Origin: SZUA-430 sp034440355
Lineage (GTDB): Bacteria > Pseudomonadota > Alphaproteobacteria > Micropepsales > Micropepsaceae
DNA length: 64,000 nt
Assembly: GCA_034440355.1 (NCBI GenBank)
Contig: JAWXBY010000039.1
Coordinates: forward strand, 1-64,000
Direction: 5' to 3'
The stretch's first letter is position 1. Each line of letters begins with the position of its first letter. A program made the position numbers and the translations under genes. Positions 44,869 to 53,983 of this stretch are shown here, in pieces. The notes below the pieces were generated by a model that was not told the DNA's origin, did not search any database, and saw only the letters and a list, made by a program, of their open reading frames with translations.

Positions 44869-45507
44869 ATGACAGACCCGCGCGAGACCTACGCGAACTA
44901 CTACATGCCGTACGTGGTGGAGCAGACATCGCGGGGCGAGCGCTCATACGATATCTATTCGCGCCTCCTGAAGGAACGGATCATCTTCGTTTCGGGACCG
45001 ATCGACGACACGGTCGCGACCCTGGTTACCGCTCAGCTGCTGTTCCTTGAGGCCGAAAACCCCAAGAAAGAGATCTCGATGTACATCAACTCGCCGGGCG
45101 GGTTGGTGACGGCGGGCCTCGCCATTTACGATACGATGCAATACATCCGTCCCGCTTTGGCCACGCTTTGCATCGGTCAAGCGGCTTCGGCAGCCTCCCT
45201 CCTCCTTTGCTCTGGGGAAAAAGGGCAGCGCTTTGCCCTGCCGAATTCGCGAGTGATGCTCCATCAACCGTCGGGCGGCGCCCAAGGCCAAGCCACGGAT
45301 ATCGCGCGTCACGCTCAGGAAATCATCAAGCTTAAGCGTCGCTTGAACGAGATCTATTCGCGCCACACGGGCCAACCCGTAGAGGCAATTGAAAAGGCTT
45401 TGGACCGCGACTACTTCCTGACCGCCGAAGAGGCCAGAACCTTCGGCCTCATCGATCAGGTATTCACCAAGCGCCCGAGTGGCATGGACCCTGCCAAATC
45501 TGACTGA
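44869..45507 (+). CDS. clpP: ATP-dependent Clp protease proteolytic subunit
   Basis: Serine protease ring that works with ClpX and ClpA. The 212 residues contain the catalytic Ser in GQAASAASLLLCSG, the His in RVMLHQPSGGAQGQATDI and the Asp in DRDYFLTAEEA. The N-terminus (MTDPRETYANYYMPYVVEQT) fits a form that is cleaved on maturation. Located between tig and clpX, the usual order. Confidence 0.97.
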   Translation: MTDPRETYANYYMPYVVEQTSRGERSYDIYSRLLKERIIFVSGPIDDTVATLVTAQLLFLEAENPKKEISMYINSPGGLVTAGLAIYDTMQYIRPALATLCIGQAASAASLLLCSGEKGQRFALPNSRVMLHQPSGGAQGQATDIARHAQEIIKLKRRLNEIYSRHTGQPVEAIEKALDRDYFLTAEEARTFGLIDQVFTKRPSGMDPAKSD

Positions 45508-45717
45508 TTCCCGGGCAGATTGCGCACCAACCAGGCCACACCCGCGATTAATGAATTCTTGATCCGTGGCCGTCTAGCATGCTCGAATTGCCCCGGGAGG
45601 CGGGCGCGTAGGGGATTCGGCACGCGTTTGGCTTAGAAGGGTGTACCCCGGGCTTTTGGCCGGAAACGGCACGGGTCTGGGTTTATGATTATTCGGTGCT
45701 GCTAGAGGGACGTACGA

Positions 45718-46986
45718 ATGAGCAAGAGCGGCAGTGACTCCAAGAACACTCTGTACTGCTCGTTCTGCGGCAAGAGCCAGCACGAGGTCCGCAAACTTAT
45801 CGCAGGCCCGACTGTCTTCATCTGCGATGAGTGCGTCGAACTCTGCATGGATATCATCCGTGAAGAGAACAAGACCTCGTTGGTCAAATCCCGCGACGGC
45901 GTTCCGACCCCATCAGACATCCGCAAGGTCCTCGACGACTACGTCATCGGGCAGGACCACGCGAAAAAGGTTCTCTCGGTCGCGGTGCACAATCACTACA
46001 AGCGCCTGAACCACCAGACCAAGAACGCCAACGACATCGAAATCGCGAAGTCGAACATCCTGCTGATCGGCCCGACCGGTTGCGGTAAGACGCTCCTGGC
46101 CCAGACGCTGGCGCGCATCCTGGACGTTCCCTTCACGATGGCCGACGCCACGACGCTGACCGAGGCCGGTTACGTCGGCGAAGACGTCGAGAACATTATC
46201 CTCAAGCTGCTTCAGTCCGCCGACTACAATGTGGAGCGGGCCCAGCGCGGCATCGTCTACATCGACGAAGTCGACAAGATCAGCCGCAAGTCCGACAACC
46301 CGTCGATCACGCGCGACGTGTCCGGCGAAGGCGTGCAGCAGGCCCTCCTGAAGATCATGGAGGGCACTGTGGCCAGCGTTCCGCCCCAAGGCGGTCGCAA
46401 GCATCCGCAGCAGGAATTCCTGCAGGTCGACACGACGAACATCCTCTTCATCTGCGGCGGCGCGTTCGCAGGCCTTGAGCGAATCATCGCCGCCCGCGGC
46501 AAGGGTTCGTCGATCGGCTTCGGCGCCAATGTTCAGTCCGCGGACGATCGCGGCACCGGAGCAATTTTGCGTGAGATCGAGCCGGAAGATCTTCTGAAGT
46601 TCGGCCTCATTCCTGAATTCGTCGGCCGTCTGCCCGTCTTGGCGACGCTCGAAGACCTCGACATCGATGCCTTGATGTCGATTCTGACCAAGCCGAAGAA
46701 CGCTCTGGTCAAGCAGTATCAGCGTCTGTTCGACATGGAAGGCATCTCGCTGTCCTTCTCGGACGACGCGCTGAAGACGATCTCGCGCAAGGCGATTTCG
46801 CGTAAGACCGGCGCTCGTGGGTTGCGCTCCATCATGGAAGGCATCCTGCTCGACACGATGTTCGATCTGCCCGGTATGCGCGGCGTGACCGAAGTCGTGA
46901 TCAACGGCGAAGTAGCTGAAGGTCGTGCGCGTCCGCTGTTCATCTATGCGGACAAGCGCGGCGAAGCTACGTCGGCGGCGTCCTGA
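45718..46986 (+). CDS. clpX: ATP-dependent Clp protease ATP-binding subunit ClpX
   Basis: AAA+ unfoldase that feeds ClpP. The 422 residues have the N-terminal Cys4 zinc domain (LYCSFCGKSQHEV, CDECVELC), Walker A LIGPTGCGKTLLAQTLAR, GYVGEDVENIILKLLQ, Walker B IVYIDEVDKI and the C-terminal sensor domain (KTGARGLRSIME). Separated from clpP by 210 bases, in which no gene was seen, suggesting a separate promoter. Confidence 0.98.
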   Translation: MSKSGSDSKNTLYCSFCGKSQHEVRKLIAGPTVFICDECVELCMDIIREENKTSLVKSRDGVPTPSDIRKVLDDYVIGQDHAKKVLSVAVHNHYKRLNHQTKNANDIEIAKSNILLIGPTGCGKTLLAQTLARILDVPFTMADATTLTEAGYVGEDVENIILKLLQSADYNVERAQRGIVYIDEVDKISRKSDNPSITRDVSGEGVQQALLKIMEGTVASVPPQGGRKHPQQEFLQVDTTNILFICGGAFAGLERIIAARGKGSSIGFGANVQSADDRGTGAILREIEPEDLLKFGLIPEFVGRLPVLATLEDLDIDALMSILTKPKNALVKQYQRLFDMEGISLSFSDDALKTISRKAISRKTGARGLRSIMEGILLDTMFDLPGMRGVTEVVINGEVAEGRARPLFIYADKRGEATSAAS

Positions 46987-47174
46987 GCGGTTCCCGACGG
47001 CCGAAGCAGGCGCTTGTGACAGTTCCCTTGAAGGGAGGATGCATCGCCTCCACTTCTCACACTCGTTATTATTACGGCACCACGCCGGATTCGTAAGCCG
47101 TCGGCGCAACCAGCGCCCATGGTCCGCGATTTCGAGGTGAGCGCCGGACGCTACTATCGAAAGGCAGGTTGACT

Positions 47175-49598
47175 ATGCAGACCCCCAACGACGACGGCGC
47201 CAAAACGCCGCTCGTGTTTCCCGTCTTGCCGCTGCGCGATATCGTCGTTTTCCCGCACAAGATCGTTCCCCTCTTCGTCGGCCGCGAAAAGTCCGTCCGC
47301 GCGCTCGAAGACGTGGGCCTCGAAGAAAAGCAAATTCTCCTCGTCACGCAGAAGAACCCAGCCCAGGACGAACCGGGCGAGGGCGACATCTACATGATCG
47401 GCACGCTGGCGTCGGTGGTGCAGCTGTTGAAGCTGCCCGACCAAACCGTGCGCGTCCTCGTCGAAGGCAAGCAGCGCGCGCGCATCAAGCGCTTTCTGCC
47501 GAACCAGAACTTCTTCCAGGTCGAAGCCGAATTGCTGCCGGATGAAGTGGGCGACGACAAGGAACTCGAAGCGCTGACGCGTTCGGTGTCGACGCAGTTC
47601 GAAAACTACCTGAAGCTCAACAAGAAGATCCCGCCGGAATCGCAAGCCGAAGTGCAGCAGATCGCCGATCCGTCGAAACTCGCGGACGTGATCGCCTCGC
47701 ACATCACGGTCAAGATCGCCGACAAACAGGCTTTGCTTGAAACGACCGGCGTCGCCGAGCGTCTCGAGAAGGTCTTCGGTTTGATGGAAGGCGAAATGAG
47801 CGTCCTCCAGGTCGAGCGGAAGATTCGCACGCGCGTAAAACGCCAGATGGAGAAGACGCAGCGCGAGTACTACCTGAACGAACAGCTGAAGGCGATTCAG
47901 AAGGAGCTCGGCGAAGGCGAAGAACAGCGCGACGAACTGGGCGAACTCGAAGATCGCATCAAGAAGACGAAGCTGTCGAAGGAAGCCAACGACAAGGCGA
48001 TGGCCGAGCTCAAGAAGCTGCGCCAGATGTCGCCGATGTCGGCGGAAGCGACCGTCGTGCGCAACTACCTCGACTGGATCCTCTCGCTCCCGTGGGGCAA
48101 GAAGACCCGCGTCAAGAAAGACATCGCCGAAGCCGAAAAGGTCCTCGACGAAGATCATTTCGGTCTCGAGAAGGTGAAGGAGCGCATCCTCGAATATCTC
48201 GCCGTGCAACAGCGCGCGGGCCGTCTGCGCGGCCCGATCCTGTGCCTCGTAGGTCCGCCGGGCGTCGGCAAAACCTCGCTCGGCAAGTCTGTGGCGCGCG
48301 CCACGGGTCGCGAGTTCGTGCGCATGTCCTTAGGCGGCGTGCGTGACGAAGCTGAGATCCGGGGACACCGCCGCACCTATATCGGCTCGATGCCCGGCAA
48401 GGTCATTCAGGGCATGAAGAAGGCGAAGTCCGCCAATCCGCTGTTCTTGCTCGACGAGATCGACAAGCTCGGCGCCGATTGGCGCGGCGACCCGTCGTCG
48501 GCCCTGCTCGAGGTCTTGGATCCCGAACAGAACGCGACGTTCCAGGACCACTATCTGGAAGTCGACTTCGACCTCTCCGATGTCATGTTCATCACGACGG
48601 CGAACAGCTTGCGCATGCCGCAGCCGTTGATGGACCGCATGGAGATCATCCGTATTCCGGGCTACACGGAGGATGAGAAGGTCGAAATCTCCAAGCGCCA
48701 CTTGATCTCGAAACAGATTGAGGCGCACGCGTTGAAGGAAGGCGAATGGTCGATCACCGACGCCGGCCTGAAAGACCTGATCCGCCACTACACGCGTGAA
48801 TCCGGCGTCCGCAATCTGGAACGCGAACTCGCGAACCTCGTCCGCAAGGCGGTGCGCGAGATCGTGTCGAAGAAGGCGAAGTCGGTTCAGGTCACGCCGA
48901 AGAACCTCGAGAAGTACGCGGGCATCCCCAAGTTCCGCTATGGCGTGATAGAGGGCGAAGACGCTGTCGGCGTCGTCACCGGTCTCGCCTGGACCGAAGT
49001 CGGCGGCGAAACGCTCACGATCGAAGCCGTCATGCTGCCGGGCAAGGGCCGCATGCAGACGACCGGCAAGCTCGGCGATGTGATGAAGGAGTCCATCGAC
49101 GCGGCCCGGTCGTACGTTCGTTCGCGCTCGGCGTCGTTGGGCGTCACCCCGCCGACCTTCGACAAGCGCGACATCCACGTGCACGTGCCCGAGGGTGCGA
49201 CTCCCAAGGACGGACCGTCCGCGGGCATCGCGATGACGACGGCGATCGTGTCGGTTCTGACCGGCATCCCGATCAAGCGTGACGTTGCGATGACGGGTGA
49301 GGTCACATTGCGTGGCCGCGTGCTTCCGATCGGCGGCCTCAAGGAAAAGCTGTTGGCGGCTCTACGCGCCGGCATCAAGACCGTGCTGATCCCTTCTGAG
49401 AACGAGAAGGATCTGGCCGACATTCCGGACAACGTTCGCAAGGCGCTGGAAATCATCCCCGTCTCGAATGTCGACGAAGTGCTGGCCAAGGCGCTGGTTC
49501 GTCCGCCCGTAGCGATCCATTGGGAAGAGCCGCCGGACGATCCCCGGCCGCGGGCCAAGGGTGAAGGCGAAGATCACGAGGGCGTGGTCGCCCACTAG
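47175..49598 (+). CDS. lon: ATP-dependent protease Lon
   Basis: AAA+ serine protease that degrades misfolded and regulatory proteins. ATG 47175 (MQTPNDDGAKTPLVFPVLPL) gives 807 residues. In order: N-terminal substrate-recognition domain, coiled coil, Walker A GPPGVGKTSLGKSVARATG, Walker B PLFLLDEIDKLG, sensor regions, and the protease domain with the catalytic Ser in PKDGPSAGIAMTTA and Lys in GRVLPIGGLKEKLLAALRAG. A 188-base gap after clpX includes a short palindrome CCCTTGAAGGG, but no clear heat-shock promoter was identified. Confidence 0.97.
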   Translation: MQTPNDDGAKTPLVFPVLPLRDIVVFPHKIVPLFVGREKSVRALEDVGLEEKQILLVTQKNPAQDEPGEGDIYMIGTLASVVQLLKLPDQTVRVLVEGKQRARIKRFLPNQNFFQVEAELLPDEVGDDKELEALTRSVSTQFENYLKLNKKIPPESQAEVQQIADPSKLADVIASHITVKIADKQALLETTGVAERLEKVFGLMEGEMSVLQVERKIRTRVKRQMEKTQREYYLNEQLKAIQKELGEGEEQRDELGELEDRIKKTKLSKEANDKAMAELKKLRQMSPMSAEATVVRNYLDWILSLPWGKKTRVKKDIAEAEKVLDEDHFGLEKVKERILEYLAVQQRAGRLRGPILCLVGPPGVGKTSLGKSVARATGREFVRMSLGGVRDEAEIRGHRRTYIGSMPGKVIQGMKKAKSANPLFLLDEIDKLGADWRGDPSSALLEVLDPEQNATFQDHYLEVDFDLSDVMFITTANSLRMPQPLMDRMEIIRIPGYTEDEKVEISKRHLISKQIEAHALKEGEWSITDAGLKDLIRHYTRESGVRNLERELANLVRKAVREIVSKKAKSVQVTPKNLEKYAGIPKFRYGVIEGEDAVGVVTGLAWTEVGGETLTIEAVMLPGKGRMQTTGKLGDVMKESIDAARSYVRSRSASLGVTPPTFDKRDIHVHVPEGATPKDGPSAGIAMTTAIVSVLTGIPIKRDVAMTGEVTLRGRVLPIGGLKEKLLAALRAGIKTVLIPSENEKDLADIPDNVRKALEIIPVSNVDEVLAKALVRPPVAIHWEEPPDDPRPRAKGEGEDHEGVVAH

Positions 49599-49624
49599 GC
49601 ACGCCTCAGAATTAAGCAACAAAA

Positions 49625-49652
49625 GGGCCCCCGGAAGAGATTTCGGGGGCTT
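49625..49652 (+). terminator. Terminator-like hairpin after lon
   Basis: GCCCCCGGAA, loop GAGAT, TTCGGGGGC, then TTAATT. The T-run is short; the stem has one bulged G. Placed 26 bases after the lon stop and before the hupB promoter. Confidence 0.55.
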
Positions 49653-49709
49653 AATTGCGTTATCCGACGCAATTTGTCGCAGAAAACCGCGAAAAACTGC
49701 GAAAAACCT

Positions 49710-49737
49710 TTGACAGCGCCGCACCACCGCTTACATT
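49710..49737 (+). promoter_or_regulatory. Predicted housekeeping promoter of hupB
   Basis: A perfect TTGACA (49710-49715) and TACATT (49732-49737) separated by 16 bases, in an A-rich stretch that repeats GCGAAAAAC twice just upstream. This would serve hupB from about 49744, leaving a leader of about 60 bases. Confidence 0.7.
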
Positions 49738-49804
49738 CCGGCCCCGAAATCAGGGCGAAACCGCCCATTTCTGCAGTTTCCACCGAACCCGCGAGGACCA
49801 CCCC

Positions 49805-50080
49805 ATGAACAAGAACGATTTGGTCGCGGCTGTCGCCGAAAAAACCGGCGTGCCGAAGGCCGAGGCCGAAAAGATCATCGACGCTACGCTCGACACAGTG
49901 ACGGGCACGCTGAAGGGCGGCGACGAAGTGCGTCTCGTCGGCTTCGGCACGTTTGTCGTGACGACGCGCAAGGCCGGCACGGGCCGCAACCCGCGCACGG
50001 GCGAAGAAATCAAAATCCCGGCGTCCAAGCAGCCGAAGTTCCGCGCCGGCAAGCAACTCAAAGACGCCGTCAACGTCTAA
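49805..50080 (+). CDS. hupB: HU family DNA-binding protein
   Basis: Nucleoid-associated protein that bends DNA. ATG 49805 gives 91 residues: MNKNDLVAAVAEKTGVPKAE, VRLVGFGTFVVTTRKA, then the DNA-binding arm GRNPRTGEEIKIPASKQPKF and RAGKQLKDAVNV. The open frame upstream of this ATG is non-coding. Located downstream of lon, as in many proteobacteria, with its own promoter and terminator. Confidence 0.97.
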   Translation: MNKNDLVAAVAEKTGVPKAEAEKIIDATLDTVTGTLKGGDEVRLVGFGTFVVTTRKAGTGRNPRTGEEIKIPASKQPKFRAGKQLKDAVNV

Positions 50081-50099
50081 GCAACGGCAGAATTCCAAA

Positions 50100-50129
50100 A
50101 GGCGCGGGCGAAAGTCCGCGCCTTTTTTT
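50100..50129 (+). terminator. Intrinsic terminator of hupB
   Basis: AGGCGCGG, loop of GCGAAAGT, CCGCGCCT, then TTTTTTT. A strong rho-independent terminator 20 bases after hupB. Confidence 0.88.
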
Positions 50130-50252
50130 GATTCTGGGGGTGGCCCTCAGTCCGTCGTCGCCTTCGCTACGCTCCGCTCCGGCTATGCCGGACACGCTCC
50201 GCCCTAACGGACTTCGGTGGCTGCGCCACGCGAAGCCCGCAAGGGCGAAGCG

Positions 50253-50328
50253 TGGTGGGCGATGACGGGCTCGAACCGCCGACATCATCGGTGTAAACGA
50301 TGCGCTCTACCAACTGAGCTAATCGCCC
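50253..50328 (-). tRNA. tRNA-Val (anticodon TAC)
   Basis: Reading the - strand from 50328: acceptor GGGCGAT pairs with ATCGCCC, then A and an encoded CCA. The anticodon loop TTTACAC gives TAC (valine, reads GUN). D loop AGTTGGTA and T loop GGTTCGAGCC are normal. 76 bases. Confidence 0.96.
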
Positions 50329-50447
50329 GGGGCCGCCGACATAGCAGACCCCGCCCACAAAGCGAAGCCACTGCACAACTTGACGTGGGCTCGCATTTCC
50401 GCCGAATTCAGCGGCAAGCGGATCCAAACCGCATCGGGGAGAGACAC

Positions 50448-50978
50448 ATGAAACACCTGACTGCCATCGCGCTCGCGGTATTCCTGGCAATTCCGTCAAT
50501 CGCCGCCGCCAAGGTCGCCGCGCAAAGCGCAACGGGCTTCGTGGTTGAGCACAAGGTCGACGTGAAGGGCGACGCAAAGGCCGCCTACGACGCTTTCATC
50601 AAAGTCGGCTCGTGGTGGTCGAGTTCCCACTCGTTCTCCGGCGACGCAAAGAACTTGACGATCGAAACCAAGCCCGGCGGCTGCTGGTGTGAGGCGCTGC
50701 CCGACGGCGGCTTCGTCAAGCACATGGAGGTCATCCACGCCGCTCCCGGAAGCATGCTGGTCTTCTCCGGCGGCCTCGGCCCACTGCAGTTCATGGGCGT
50801 CGCTGGCTCCATGACAGTGAGTTTCAAGCCGGGCAAGGGCGTAACCACCGTCACGCTGCGCTACGACGTCGGCGGCCGCGACGACAAGAACTTCGAAGGC
50901 ATCTCGAAAGGCGTCGACGGCGTCATCGCCGAACAATTCGCCCGCTACGCGAACTTTGCGAGCAACGGTAAGCCCTAG
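50448..50978 (+). CDS. Exported SRPBCC-fold (START/AHA1-like) protein
   Basis: 176 residues from ATG 50448 with a signal peptide MKHLTAIALAVFLAIPSIAA. After it: VEHKVDVKGDAKAAYDAFIK, VGSWWSSSHSFSGDAKNL, CWCEALPDGGFVKHMEVIHA and VTLRYDVGG, the pattern of polyketide-cyclase/SRPBCC ligand-binding folds. Periplasmic location inferred. The ligand is unknown. Its stop shares four bases with the stop of the convergent oxidoreductase gene. Confidence 0.85.
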   Translation: MKHLTAIALAVFLAIPSIAAAKVAAQSATGFVVEHKVDVKGDAKAAYDAFIKVGSWWSSSHSFSGDAKNLTIETKPGGCWCEALPDGGFVKHMEVIHAAPGSMLVFSGGLGPLQFMGVAGSMTVSFKPGKGVTTVTLRYDVGGRDDKNFEGISKGVDGVIAEQFARYANFASNGKP

Positions 50979-52315
50979 CGGAACTCATCCTCAAACCACG
51001 CGCGCAGCAACAACAGGCGCAGCTGCCACAAGCGAAGCGAGGGCAGGGGAAACGGATCCGGCAAGCCGCGAAGCGGCGCCGGCAACGCACCCGCGGTTCC
51101 CGCAATCCTCAGCGCAAGCTCGCGCCCAGCCCACGTCATGAACGCCACGCCGTTGCCGTGACAGCCGAACGCGAACGACACGCTCGGATCGTCGGGCAAC
51201 TCGCCGACCGCGGGCGTGAGCCGCGTCGTCGCCGCAATGAACCCGCGCCATGAATGCGTAACCTCGACGCCGGCGAACGCGGGAAACATCTCCCCCATCC
51301 GTCGCGTCAGCAGCTTCTTCATCGCCGCCCCGCCGGCAGGCCGCCCCGACGTGTCGCCGCGCCCGCCAAACAACAACCGCCGGTCCGGCAGCATCCGCAA
51401 ATAGGCGAGACGATTGCGCGTGTTCGAAGCCGGCGCTTGCGTCTTCCAAGCCTGCGCGCGCAGTTCGTCATCGCTCAACGGCCGCGTCGTGATGATGTTG
51501 GACAGCAGCGGCAGAACGCGCCCGACGAACGCCGGATGCAAATCCTCCGGCAACCACCCGTTCGCAGCAACCACGACACGCTTCGCCCGAACCGATCCGC
51601 CGGCGGTCACCAAACGATGAACGTCTCCTTCTTGCCGCCAGGCAGTAACCCGCGACCGTGCATGCAGTCGCGCCCCACGCGCGCGGGCCGCCCGCGCCAG
51701 ACCAAGACAGTAAGCCAGGGGATTGAGCCCAAACCCGGTCGGCTCGAACTGCGCTCCGAACTGCTCGCTGCACGCAAACGCGGTAGCTTCGAACTCGCGC
51801 GCCGATAGCGTCCGCGCCGGTACCCCGAGCCGCGCCATCACAGCCACATGCGAGGCGAAATCCGAAAACCGTTTGGCCTTGTGCGCAAACGTCCAAATCC
51901 CGTCCCCTTGTCGGGCGATGTCGATCCGCTCCTCGGCCGCAAGAACGCCAACCAAACGAACCGCGTCGATCTGCGCCCGATAGAAAGCGAGCATCTCACT
52001 CTCGCCATACGCGTCGATGAGCTCTTCCGGCCCCAGCCAAGACGCGCCCGTGCAACAGAACCCGCCGTTGCGTCCGGACGCGCCCCAGCCGATATCGCCA
52101 GCCTCTAGAACGCACGCATCAATGCCGGCGCGCGCAAGGTGATAGGCGGCCGACAGCCCGCAATAACCGCCGCCAATGATCGCGACGTCCGCGGCTTCAT
52201 CGCCGGAAAGGGCAGGGGCGTTGACCGGCGCCAGCGCGCGGCGCCCCGTCTCCCAAAAACTATCGACCGTCCGCGACCAATCGTACTGGCTGTCGTGGAA
52301 CAACCGCGCGGCCAC
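50975..52315 (-). CDS. FAD-dependent amine oxidoreductase (DAO family, PuuB-like)
   Basis: 446 residues from a GTG at 52315. The N-terminal FAD-binding Rossmann motif is VAIIGGGYCGLSAAYHLARA, followed by GWGASGRNGGFCC, typical of the D-amino-acid oxidase/gamma-glutamylputrescine oxidase group. RRLLFGGRGDTSGRPAGG and FAFGCHGNGVAFMTWAGREL form the C-terminal FAD segment. Amine or imino-acid substrate inferred, not determined. It starts one base after the stop of the preceding DUF4287-type gene on the same strand, so the two are co-transcribed. Confidence 0.88.
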   Translation of the reverse strand: MAARLFHDSQYDWSRTVDSFWETGRRALAPVNAPALSGDEAADVAIIGGGYCGLSAAYHLARAGIDACVLEAGDIGWGASGRNGGFCCTGASWLGPEELIDAYGESEMLAFYRAQIDAVRLVGVLAAEERIDIARQGDGIWTFAHKAKRFSDFASHVAVMARLGVPARTLSAREFEATAFACSEQFGAQFEPTGFGLNPLAYCLGLARAARARGARLHARSRVTAWRQEGDVHRLVTAGGSVRAKRVVVAANGWLPEDLHPAFVGRVLPLLSNIITTRPLSDDELRAQAWKTQAPASNTRNRLAYLRMLPDRRLLFGGRGDTSGRPAGGAAMKKLLTRRMGEMFPAFAGVEVTHSWRGFIAATTRLTPAVGELPDDPSVSFAFGCHGNGVAFMTWAGRELALRIAGTAGALPAPLRGLPDPFPLPSLRLWQLRLLLLRAWFEDEFR

Positions 52316-52316
52316 C

Positions 52317-52913
52317 TCAGCTCTCGGTCCAGGCGGCCTTGATCAAATCCTTCGCCTCGCCGTCGAACGCCTTCGCCGACGCGAGCAGCACGGCTTTCTT
52401 CGTCCGATCGCCGCCGCCGAGATTCGTAACGTCGACGAACTTCGAACTCTTCGGATATTTCTTCATCGCAAGCCCGACCAGCAGCCCGTCTTTGCTGGGC
52501 TTGATCGCGCCGAACTGCTTCAAACGATAGAGCGCCACATACCCTTTGCGCGGACTCAAGATCGCGCCGTTCAGCTTCTGCACGTATTTCTCGACCGCGT
52601 CGTAGATCGCTCGTTGCGGCGCAAATGTCTTGGACGAGAACAAATCTTTGACCAGCGTCTCCGGATCGTTGCGACCGAAGGCATCCTCCCCGAACGCCTT
52701 CCCGATCACGACCGCGGCGCGCGCCACGCTCAAGCCGTGCTCCTGCTTGAACCATCTCAGCCGCGGCATCGGCTTCTCTTCCGGGCAGGTCTTGGCGATC
52801 TTCACCCACTCGGCCAGCGTCCTGCCGGTCGCCTTCTCAAGATTGGCCTCAACCCCGGCCGACCATTTCTGGCCGCGCTCTGGTTCGCCATATTTTTTCG
52901 TCTTGCCCGCCAT
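52317..52913 (-). CDS. DUF4287/DUF5655 domain-containing hypothetical protein
   Basis: ATG 52913 gives 198 residues, start MAGKTKKYGEPERGQKWSAG. The N-terminal half has TGRTLAEWVKIAKTCPEEKP and RWFKQEHGLSVARAAVVIGK, a helical DUF4287-like unit; the C-terminal half has QRAIYDAVEKYVQKLNGAIL and the YVALYR stretch of DUF5655. Two-domain fusions of this kind are common but of unknown role. Adjacent to the FAD oxidoreductase gene. No signal peptide. Confidence 0.75.
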   Translation of the reverse strand: MAGKTKKYGEPERGQKWSAGVEANLEKATGRTLAEWVKIAKTCPEEKPMPRLRWFKQEHGLSVARAAVVIGKAFGEDAFGRNDPETLVKDLFSSKTFAPQRAIYDAVEKYVQKLNGAILSPRKGYVALYRLKQFGAIKPSKDGLLVGLAMKKYPKSSKFVDVTNLGGGDRTKKAVLLASAKAFDGEAKDLIKAAWTES

Positions 52914-53064
52914 ATGCCGTTCCCTTGAGCCAAAGCCGTTGAGTCGCAACCTATTAGCCGCGCCCGCAAAGCGACAAGCCACACCCGCCTTTCCTTGACA
53001 CTTAAGCCCAGGCTGCCTTACACACCCCGCTCTTCGGGCCATTGAAGGCCCATGCCCCTTTGCG

Positions 53065-53141
<77 letters not shown>

Positions 53142-53148
53142 TGTCTTT

Positions 53149-53685
53149 TCAAGACATGGCCGGACCCCGCAACCGCCGCGCTTCAAACAGCAGCCGCGCA
53201 TAACCGATCTCAGCCACGTTCTTCATCAGTTCGCTATTCGCCCACGCAATCGCGATCCGCAATGGTCGCGGTTCGTTCCATGGATGCGCAAACGGCCGCT
53301 CTAGATCGCCGTCCTTGAGCTTCGCCAGCTCGGCGCTCCAATCCGTCGACAAAGCGCGAAGCCGTTGCACTGTCGTATCAACACTTCCTGGCCAAAAGAC
53401 ATCCTGGCGCACCACGCGCGCCTCATCGCGCACGGCGGCAATCAGCCCCGACCACCACCAGATCAAATGCCCACTCAGCCACCCGATCGTCGTCGTGGGC
53501 GGCGGATCAGGCTCGACATCCGACCAATCCGCACGCCACAGCCCGTCGGCGCCGCGCCGAACGGTCCAACACCCGGGCGCGCTCTCCCAAAGGCATGCCT
53601 CATCGCTGAGCGCGGGCAGGTGATATTCCGCCAGCCGCCACGTCAGATCGAACTGCCAGCGTAGGGTCTCGATTTCCATTGCCAT
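53149..53685 (-). CDS. DinB-like (DUF664/YfiT-type) hypothetical protein
   Basis: 178 residues from ATG 53685, MAMEIETLRWQFDLTWRLAE. DinB-type four-helix features include LPALSDEACLWESAP, VRRGADGLWRADWSDVEP, TIGWLSGHLIWWWSGLI (a metal-ligand-type His) and AIAWANSELMKNVAEIG. The family includes thiol transferases with a metal, but no specific role is known here. An in-frame open region runs upstream to 53823; the start at 53685 is chosen because the family begins just before the first helix. Confidence 0.75.
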   Translation of the reverse strand: MAMEIETLRWQFDLTWRLAEYHLPALSDEACLWESAPGCWTVRRGADGLWRADWSDVEPDPPPTTTIGWLSGHLIWWWSGLIAAVRDEARVVRQDVFWPGSVDTTVQRLRALSTDWSAELAKLKDGDLERPFAHPWNEPRPLRIAIAWANSELMKNVAEIGYARLLFEARRLRGPAMS

Positions 53686-53983
53686 ACGGAATGCATCCTT
53701 ACTTGCGAACCATTCGCAAATCGCGCATACACTGTCTCGAACGCCAGCACGCGGCGCACCAAATTTTTTCTCCGAAACTGTCGCACGCGCTCCACGCCAA
53801 AGCGCTTGCTTTGCGATGCACAATCTTTAGTTTCCGCCCGGAATTCGACTGATCTGCGTGGATTCGCGACGGGCGGGCGCTGCACCGAGTTGGGTGCGGA
53901 ACACTTCGCGACCCACGCTTCAAAAAAGGGGCAGGGTTTGGCGCTTCCGGCACGCTTCGCCGGCGCCGGTTCTGCGGGCACCA
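53686..53983. other. Divergent gap ahead of the nuo operon
   Basis: About 298 bases between the DinB-like gene (-) and nuoA (+) must contain the promoter of the complex I operon. No protein gene is supported. AAAAAAGGGGCAGGG near 53924-53938 and a GC-rich CGGCGCCGG just ahead of nuoA stand out, but no promoter of good quality was recognised. Confidence 0.4.

Noticed and set aside
47025..47070. Heat-shock (sigma-32) promoter ahead of lon
   Set aside because: CTTGAA is present but no matching -10 at the right distance; the CCCTTGAAGGG palindrome could be chance.
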